The notes beneath the pieces are model-generated. The model worked only from the letters and a program-made list of their open reading frames with translations. It had not been told where the DNA came from and ran no database searches. This document shows, in pieces, positions 6,034 to 10,910 of a stretch of DNA of 10,910 bases (positions are counted from its first letter, which is position 1; every line of letters starts with the position of its first letter). Position numbers and translations under genes: made by a program. The DNA is taken from positions 1 to 10,910 of the forward strand of contig WFSK01000251.1 of assembly GCA_015486095.1 (NCBI GenBank). The letters run 5' to 3'. Source of the DNA: Thermotogae bacterium. Its GTDB lineage: Bacteria; Thermotogota; Thermotogae; B3-G13.

Positions 6034-6485
6034 CTTTCTTACTCGTGTTGAGTTCTGTTGTCGTATCTATTACTGTAATTCTTGGGGTGATCTTCAAGAA
6101 CAAAAGGATGGTGGAGCGTGTTAGTTCCCCTGTAAAGGTTGGGAAGGGAATAATAGGCTTTAATCTGGCTTCTCTATTTACCATCATCACCGTTGCCATC
6201 ATCTCTTTGATTCCAGATGGTCACGCCTTCGCGGCTCAAACTGCAGCAGCAACTGCTACCATTGCCAAGCACATCTCAGGCTTCCCTTATATTGGTGCAG
6301 CCCTTTCAACTGGGTTGGCAGCGATAGGAGCAGGGATCGCAGTTGGAGTTACAGGAGCCGCCGCAATCGGTGCAATAAGCGAAAAACCTGAAATGCTCGG
6401 TAGAACACTTTTATTCGTTGGATTGGCCGAAGGAATTGCGATCTATGGATTGATAATATCCATCATGATCTTGGCAAGGGTGTGA
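6030..6485 (+). CDS. V/A-type ATPase proteolipid subunit K (rotor ring, c-like)
   Basis: This is the membrane rotor subunit that carries the ion. Residues 86-151 are a classic c-type hairpin: a glycine-rich helix (GLAAIGAGIAVGVTGAAAIGAI), the polar loop SEKPEMLGR, and a second helix with the ion-binding Glu134 in GLAEGIAIYGL. The Gln on the first helix and the Ser/Thr after the Glu that coordinate Na+ in sodium-dependent rings are Val105 and Gly135 here, so H+ coupling is inferred. The first 85 residues are an extension with two hydrophobic stretches (about 3-22 and 42-62) and a signal-peptidase-like HAFAAQ site near 65-70. I recall similar extensions in some clostridial K proteins. The start is fixed by AAAGGAGGT. 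Subunit F follows directly. Confidence 0.93.
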   Translation: MTFLLVLSSVVVSITVILGVIFKNKRMVERVSSPVKVGKGIIGFNLASLFTIITVAIISLIPDGHAFAAQTAAATATIAKHISGFPYIGAALSTGLAAIGAGIAVGVTGAAAIGAISEKPEMLGRTLLFVGLAEGIAIYGLIISIMILARV

Positions 6486-6487
6486 TT

Positions 6488-6799
6488 ATGAAATTCTTTC
6501 TGATCAGTGATAACATAGATACTCAGATCGGCTTGAGATTGGTGGGTGTTAAAGGAGTTGTCGTTCACAAAAGAGAAGAGATACTGCCCGTTCTCGATGA
6601 GATCGAAAAGCGCAAGGATATAGGAGTGATACTCATGACAGAGAAGATAGCAGAAATCGTTCCTGAAGAGGTGCATCGCTTAAGGGTATCGAAATCACTC
6701 CCTTTGATAACGATCATTCCAGATAGACATGGAAGCAGAAGACCAAAGGACTTCATAACACGATACGTACGAGAAGCGATAGGAGTGAAGATCGAATGA
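6488..6799 (+). CDS. V/A-type ATPase central shaft subunit F
   Basis: This 103-residue soluble subunit binds subunit D to form the rotating shaft and can shift shape to tune activity. It shows the alternating strand/helix pattern of the family: KFFLISDNIDTQIGLRLVG at the start, then IGVILMTEKIAEIVPEEVH, then PLITIIPDRHG. A C-terminal helix follows (about 82-103). I chose the ATG at 6488, three bases after the K stop, with AAGGGTG upstream (6476-6482). A GTG at 6482 would overlap K and leave no room for a ribosome site. In the best-known operons F comes after E and C; here it precedes E. Confidence 0.92.
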   Translation: MKFFLISDNIDTQIGLRLVGVKGVVVHKREEILPVLDEIEKRKDIGVILMTEKIAEIVPEEVHRLRVSKSLPLITIIPDRHGSRRPKDFITRYVREAIGVKIE

Positions 6800-7404
6800 A
6801 CGTCGAGAAAAAGCTGAGCGCTCTGAAGGAATACGTTGAGGGAATGGCCTCTTCTGATGCCGATGTGATACTGAAGCAGGCACAGAGACGATCACAAAGA
6901 ATAAGAGAAGAATACTCTAAGAAAGCTGAAGAGAGGTATAAAGAGATCGTAGAAGAGGCTAAGAAACATGCCGAATCGGCTATGAATCGAGAAATAACAC
7001 AGGCTTCTGCGAAGGTGTCGAGGATGTTCATGAACGCGAGAAATGAGATCTTCAAGGATGCCCTTGATACCTTAAAATCGAAGATAGAGGCTATGGTTAA
7101 CACCGATTCTTACAAGCATTTCCTCGAGTCTGCAATGCGAGAAGCGATCGAATTCATGGGGATGAAGAGGATCTCTATCAGAGCCAGAAAGAAAGATCGG
7201 CGCTTGATCGAAAAGTATCTTGACTCCGTAAGGAAAGATCATGAGGATATCGAAATAACACTTTCCGATGAAGATGCAGATATTACAGGCGGTGTAATAG
7301 CGGTATCGGAAGATGGACGGGTGATCGTGGAGAACACCCTTGAAAGCAAATTCGATGAGATCAAGGAAAGATTTCTATTGGAACTGTCCTCGAAGTTAAA
7401 GTGA
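6796..7404 (+). CDS. V/A-type ATPase peripheral stalk subunit E
   Basis: This 202-residue partner of subunit H makes the peripheral stalk. The N-terminal half (to about residue 110) is a long charged helix that would coil with H. The C-terminal half is the globular head-binding domain, ending in the family block TGGVIAVSEDGRVIVENTLESKFDEI (key residues Gly-Gly-Val, Asp, Asn-Thr, near 167-192). The ATG at 6796 overlaps the F stop as ATGA, and AGGAGTGAAG (6781-6790) is a good ribosome site, so the two genes are translationally coupled. Length is normal. Confidence 0.93.
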   Translation: MNVEKKLSALKEYVEGMASSDADVILKQAQRRSQRIREEYSKKAEERYKEIVEEAKKHAESAMNREITQASAKVSRMFMNARNEIFKDALDTLKSKIEAMVNTDSYKHFLESAMREAIEFMGMKRISIRARKKDRRLIEKYLDSVRKDHEDIEITLSDEDADITGGVIAVSEDGRVIVENTLESKFDEIKERFLLELSSKLK

Positions 7405-7419
7405 TGAAGGTGATAAATT

Positions 7420-9216
7420 ATGGGTGATAATAAGAAAATAGGAGAACTTTACCTGATAAACGGGCCTGTCGTCAAAGTGAGAAAGGCGACGGGCTTTATG
7501 ATGCATGAGGTCGTAAAGGTTGGAGATTCTAAGCTGACTGGGGAAGTAATAGGACTCGAAGGCGATAATGCCACGATACAGGTTTACGAAGAGACATCTG
7601 GCCTGAAACCCGGTGAACCTGTGGAAGGGACGGATAGACTCCTGTCAGTCACACTCGGTCCAGGCCTCATCGGAAAAGTCTTCGATGGGATACAGAGACC
7701 TCTGGATGCCTTGAGAGTCAAGTCGGGAGATTTTCTTCAAAGAGGTATCGTGGCACCCCCTCTCGACCTGGATAAGAAATGGGATGTCGAGGTCGAGATT
7801 AAGGAGGGAGAAGAGGTCAAGGAGGGGCAGGTCATTGCAACGGTAAAAGAGACTCCATTGGTAGAACACAGGATCATGGTGCCACCGGGTATCTCTGGAA
7901 GGGCAGAAAGGGTTAAGGCATCCGGAAAGTACACGATCGATACCACCTTGATGTACGTTGCTAATGAAGATAGAAAGCACAAGATCAGACTGTATCAGAC
8001 TTGGCCTGTCCGTGTTCCGAGGCCTTATAAAGAACATCTTATGCCCGATGAACCCCTCATAACGGGTCAGAGGGTCATAGATACCTTTTTCCCCATAAGT
8101 AAAGGAGGAACTGCTGGGATACCTGGAGGATTCGGTACCGGAAAGACGATCACCCAACATCAACTCGCAAAATGGGCAGATGCACATATAATAGTGTATA
8201 TAGGTTGTGGAGAGAGAGGGAATGAGATGACAGAGGTCCTGGAAGAATTTCCAGAACTCGTAGACCCGAGGAGTGGACGTCCGTTGATGGAACGTACGAT
8301 ACTCATTGCAAACACATCTAATATGCCTGTTTCGGCTCGTGAGGCTTCCATATATACCGGGATCACTATAGCCGAGTATTTTCGTGATATGGGGTATAAC
8401 GTGGCACTCATGGCGGATTCGACGTCGAGATGGGCTGAAGCGTTAAGGGAGATCTCCGGGAGACTCGAGGAGATGCCAGCTGAAGAGGGCTTTCCTCCTT
8501 ATCTCTCGTCGAGGATCGCTGAATTCTATGAACGAGCTGGAAAGGTGAAGTGCCTGGGTCCCGAGGATAAGATCGGTTCGATTTCTGTTATAGGGGCCGT
8601 TTCTCCCCCAGGTGGAGACTTTTCAGAACCTGTAACTACGCATACCAAGAGATTCGTACGATGTTTCTGGGCACTCGATAAATCATTAGCGAATGCGCGA
8701 CATTATCCTTCCATAAGTTGGTTGGACAGCTACAGTGAGTACAATACGGAATTGGAAGGTTGGTATGCTGAGAACGTCAATGCAGAATTTTCTAAGTTGA
8801 GGGCACGCGCCATGAGTCTTCTCAGTGAAGATGATAACCTACAGCAGATCATAAAGCTGGTTGGGGAAGATGTCTTACCAGACGATCAAAAACTCATAGT
8901 ACGCGTCGCGGGGATCATAAAGATAGGATATCTGCAACAGAGTGCCTTCAGTGATGTTGATTCTTTCTGTGAGGTGAAAAAGCAGTTTGAGATGCTCAGA
9001 CTCATATTGATGTTTTACAATCGTTCGAGTGCTTTGATCTCCAAAGGAGTTGCGATATCTGAACTTCTCAACGGTGATATACTGAATACCCTGATGAGAA
9101 TGAAGGAAAATATTCCAAACGACAGACTTGAGCAATTCAAAGAAATAGAGAAAGAATTGAAGAACTTTTTCGATTCTCTCGACAAAAAATACGAAAACAT
9201 AAAGGAGGCATCGTGA
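7420..9216 (+). CDS. V/A-type ATPase catalytic subunit A
   Basis: This is the nucleotide-hydrolysing or ATP-synthesising subunit of the A3B3 head, 598 residues. It shows an N-terminal beta barrel (about 1-75) and the A-specific 'non-homologous' insertion (about 115-185). The P-loop is GGFGTGKT (236-243), catalytic Glu265 lies in GCGERGNE, and the Walker B region is NVALMADSTSRWAEALRE (Asp333). SGRLEEMPAEEGFPPYL and SPPGGDFSEPV follow, as in all A subunits, and a helical C-terminal domain completes it. The GGFGTGKT form of the P-loop differs from the archaeal GPFGSGKT, but I recall it from clostridial and other bacterial A subunits. The start at 7420 has GAAGGTGAT upstream (7406-7414), 15 bases after the E stop. 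Confidence 0.98.
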   Translation: MGDNKKIGELYLINGPVVKVRKATGFMMHEVVKVGDSKLTGEVIGLEGDNATIQVYEETSGLKPGEPVEGTDRLLSVTLGPGLIGKVFDGIQRPLDALRVKSGDFLQRGIVAPPLDLDKKWDVEVEIKEGEEVKEGQVIATVKETPLVEHRIMVPPGISGRAERVKASGKYTIDTTLMYVANEDRKHKIRLYQTWPVRVPRPYKEHLMPDEPLITGQRVIDTFFPISKGGTAGIPGGFGTGKTITQHQLAKWADAHIIVYIGCGERGNEMTEVLEEFPELVDPRSGRPLMERTILIANTSNMPVSAREASIYTGITIAEYFRDMGYNVALMADSTSRWAEALREISGRLEEMPAEEGFPPYLSSRIAEFYERAGKVKCLGPEDKIGSISVIGAVSPPGGDFSEPVTTHTKRFVRCFWALDKSLANARHYPSISWLDSYSEYNTELEGWYAENVNAEFSKLRARAMSLLSEDDNLQQIIKLVGEDVLPDDQKLIVRVAGIIKIGYLQQSAFSDVDSFCEVKKQFEMLRLILMFYNRSSALISKGVAISELLNGDILNTLMRMKENIPNDRLEQFKEIEKELKNFFDSLDKKYENIKEAS

Positions 9217-9220
9217 GAGT

Positions 9221-10603
9221 ATGCCACTGAAAGAATACATAGGGCTTTCCCGGATAAACGGACCGTTGATCTTCATTGAGAACGTTAAGAACGTTGGATA
9301 TAACGAAGTTGTCGAGGTATCTTATAGAGGACAGACAAAACTCGGTCAGGTCGTTCAGATCAGTGATGAATTCGCTGTAATACAGGTTTTTCAGGGGACA
9401 GAGGGTCTTGCCGTGGATACTACAAGGGTGAAGTTTCTCGGCAAACCCTTAGAGGTGAAGGTTTCAGATGAGATACTTGGAAGGACCTTCAACGGTATCG
9501 GGCAACCCATAGATGGGGGTCCTGAGATAATCAGTGGCACCTACAGAGATATAAATGGATTACCTATGAATCCATCGTCCAGGATGTATCCGAGGAACTT
9601 CATCCAAACAGGTATATCTGCAATAGATGGTCTGATGACCTTGATACGAGGGCAAAAGCTGCCGATATTCTCCGGGAATGGTCTTCCGCACGATAGGTTA
9701 GCAGTGCAGATAACCAAGCAGGCAAAACTGAAGGGAGAGAAGGCAGGAAACTTTGCAATAGTCTTCTCTGCAATGGGAATAAAGCACGATGATGCTCAGT
9801 TCATACTCTCTAACTTCGAAGAATCTGGAGCGATCGAAAACGTCGTTACCTTCTTGAATCTCGCGGATGATCCAACGATCGAGAGAATAGCGACCCCAAG
9901 GGTAGCACTTACGGCAGCCGAATATCTTGCCTTCGAGAGGGATATGCACGTTCTCGTCATAATGACAGATATGACGAACTATTGTGAAGCGCTTAGAGAA
10001 CTCTCGACGTTTCGGGGTGAGGTCCCATCGAGAAAGGGATATCCCGGTTACCTCTACAGTGACTTGGCCAGCATCTACGAGCGTGCAGGAATGATAAGGG
10101 ATAGAGAAGGTTCGGTTACGCAGATCCCGATCCTGTCCATGCCGAACGATGATATAACTCATCCCATACCCGATCTCACGGGTTACATAACCGAGGGTCA
10201 GGTAGTTCTGGATCGGGCACTTCACAGAAAAGGCGTGTATCCTCCCATAGGGATACTCGCTTCTCTTTCGAGGCTTATGAAGGACGGCATAGGTGAAGGA
10301 TACACTCGTAAGGATCATCCTCATCTATCGAGTCAACTCTTCGCTGCCTACAGCAGGGTTCAGGAAGTTAGGGCGCTCGCATCGATAATAGGTGAAGAAG
10401 AACTAACGGATATCGATAGGAGATACTTGAGATTTGGAGAAGCCTTTGAGAGAGAATTCATATCCCAGGGTTTCGATGAGGATCGCTCCATAGAAGAAAC
10501 ACTCGATCTGGGGTGGAAATTGTTGAGTTATCTACCTTCGAGTGAACTCACCCGCGTAAGTGAAGCGGAGTTGAAGGAGCACTACAAGGAGATCAAAAGA
10601 TGA
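9221..10603 (+). CDS. V/A-type ATPase regulatory subunit B
   Basis: This non-catalytic partner of subunit A in the A3B3 head is 460 residues long. The N-terminal barrel begins SRINGPLIFIENVKNVGYNE. Where A has a P-loop, B has the degenerate FSGNGLPHDRLA (150-161), as expected. The LSRLMKDGIGEGYTRKDHP block supplies Arg351, the likely arginine finger to the catalytic site of A. The ATG at 9221 lies four bases after the A stop. The strong ribosome site AAAGGAGG (9201-9208) is inside the end of the A gene and 12 bases away, slightly long, but no other in-frame start is nearby. The 3' end overlaps subunit D as ATGA. Confidence 0.98.
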   Translation: MPLKEYIGLSRINGPLIFIENVKNVGYNEVVEVSYRGQTKLGQVVQISDEFAVIQVFQGTEGLAVDTTRVKFLGKPLEVKVSDEILGRTFNGIGQPIDGGPEIISGTYRDINGLPMNPSSRMYPRNFIQTGISAIDGLMTLIRGQKLPIFSGNGLPHDRLAVQITKQAKLKGEKAGNFAIVFSAMGIKHDDAQFILSNFEESGAIENVVTFLNLADDPTIERIATPRVALTAAEYLAFERDMHVLVIMTDMTNYCEALRELSTFRGEVPSRKGYPGYLYSDLASIYERAGMIRDREGSVTQIPILSMPNDDITHPIPDLTGYITEGQVVLDRALHRKGVYPPIGILASLSRLMKDGIGEGYTRKDHPHLSSQLFAAYSRVQEVRALASIIGEEELTDIDRRYLRFGEAFEREFISQGFDEDRSIEETLDLGWKLLSYLPSSELTRVSEAELKEHYKEIKR

Positions 10604-10910
10604 TTCAGGGAGTTTCTCCAACAAAGAGCAAACTCATAGAAGCGAAGAGGTCTCTTGCACTTGCGAAAGAGGGACATACCCTTCTCGATAAGAAGAGGAA
10701 TGTTCTGATACGAGAGATGATGCGGCTCATAGATGCAGCTCGTGAGGTACAGGAGAACATGGAAACCGTTTTTGCAGAGGCTTACGATGGTCTTCAAAAG
10801 GCGAATCTGAGTATAGGGATAGAATACGTTGAGGAGATCGGGCTTGCCGTAGAAGAAGTCGATGTCCTATCGATACGGCTCAGGAGTGTCATGGGAGTTG
10901 AGGTACCGGA
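10600..10910 (+). CDS. V/A-type ATPase central shaft subunit D (5' part, cut by window end)
   Basis: The visible 103 codons stay open to the window end, and the family is usually about 200-220 residues, so roughly half is missing. The N-terminal block VSPTKSKLIEAKRSLALAKEG and the following GHTLLDKKRNVLIREMM are typical of subunit D. It is the long antiparallel coiled coil that turns inside the A3B3 head. The ATG at 10600 overlaps the B stop (ATGA), with AAGGAG (about 10586-10591) eight to nine bases upstream. D closes many V/A-ATPase operons; whether it does here cannot be seen. Confidence 0.95.
   Translation, partial: MIQGVSPTKSKLIEAKRSLALAKEGHTLLDKKRNVLIREMMRLIDAAREVQENMETVFAEAYDGLQKANLSIGIEYVEEIGLAVEEVDVLSIRLRSVMGVEVP

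Noticed and set aside
8125..8148. P-loop of subunit A reads GGFGTGKT instead of the archaeal GPFGSGKT
   Set aside because: Striking at first, but I recall this form from many bacterial V-type A subunits, and all other catalytic motifs are intact.
7645..8187. Open frame of 180 codons on the - strand
   Set aside because: Antisense to the highly conserved subunit A gene with no independent coding evidence.
9698..10324. Open frame of 208 codons on the - strand
   Set aside because: Lies wholly inside subunit B, has no ribosome site or recognisable domain, and reads as an antisense shadow of a conserved gene.

Overview
This window holds a nearly complete V/A-type (rotary) ATPase operon on the + strand, from about 2600 to the right edge. 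On the - strand a shorter cluster of metabolic and cell-envelope genes is transcribed away from it. The coding style points to a thermophilic or anaerobic diderm bacterium: many AGA/AGG and ATA codons, strong AAAGGAGG ribosome sites, very tight gene packing, and both an OmpH/Skp chaperone and an LptB-like ATPase. Thermotogota or a close relative is my best guess. This is inferred from overall character, not from a marker gene.

Left part (1-2511, all - strand). Reading leftward from the divergent promoter region, the genes are methylglyoxal synthase (mgsA), an OmpH/Skp-like periplasmic chaperone, an LptB-like ABC ATPase that starts with TTG 5 bases after the chaperone stop, and a small four-helix membrane protein of the HsmA/TIGR03987 type. 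At the very edge is the 5' end of an unidentified gene, preceded by a leader that contains short open frames. I see no convincing terminator between these genes.

Divergent control region (2512-2638). This stretch carries an extended -10 promoter for the ATPase operon and an opposing -35/-10 promoter for mgsA. Two inverted repeats lie across the promoter elements. It is the best candidate regulatory site in the window.

Right part (2639-10910, + strand). The ATPase genes run H(G)-C-I-K-F-E-A-B-D. Most junctions are stop/start overlaps or gaps under 20 bases; the exception is 48 bases before subunit K. A and B form the catalytic hexamer. D and F form the central shaft, and C joins the shaft to the membrane ring. 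E and H are the peripheral stalks, I is the membrane stator with the half-channels, and K is the rotor-ring proteolipid. D is cut by the window end. Subunit K has its essential glutamate but lacks the usual Na+ ligands, so H+ coupling is the simpler reading. It also carries an N-terminal extension of about 85 residues.

I found no mobile elements, CRISPR arrays, tRNA or rRNA genes. Most of the window is ordinary, well-understood biology. The points worth a second look are the divergent regulatory region, the gene order, the subunit K extension and mini-ORF, and a few small leader or ORF features at the left edge.
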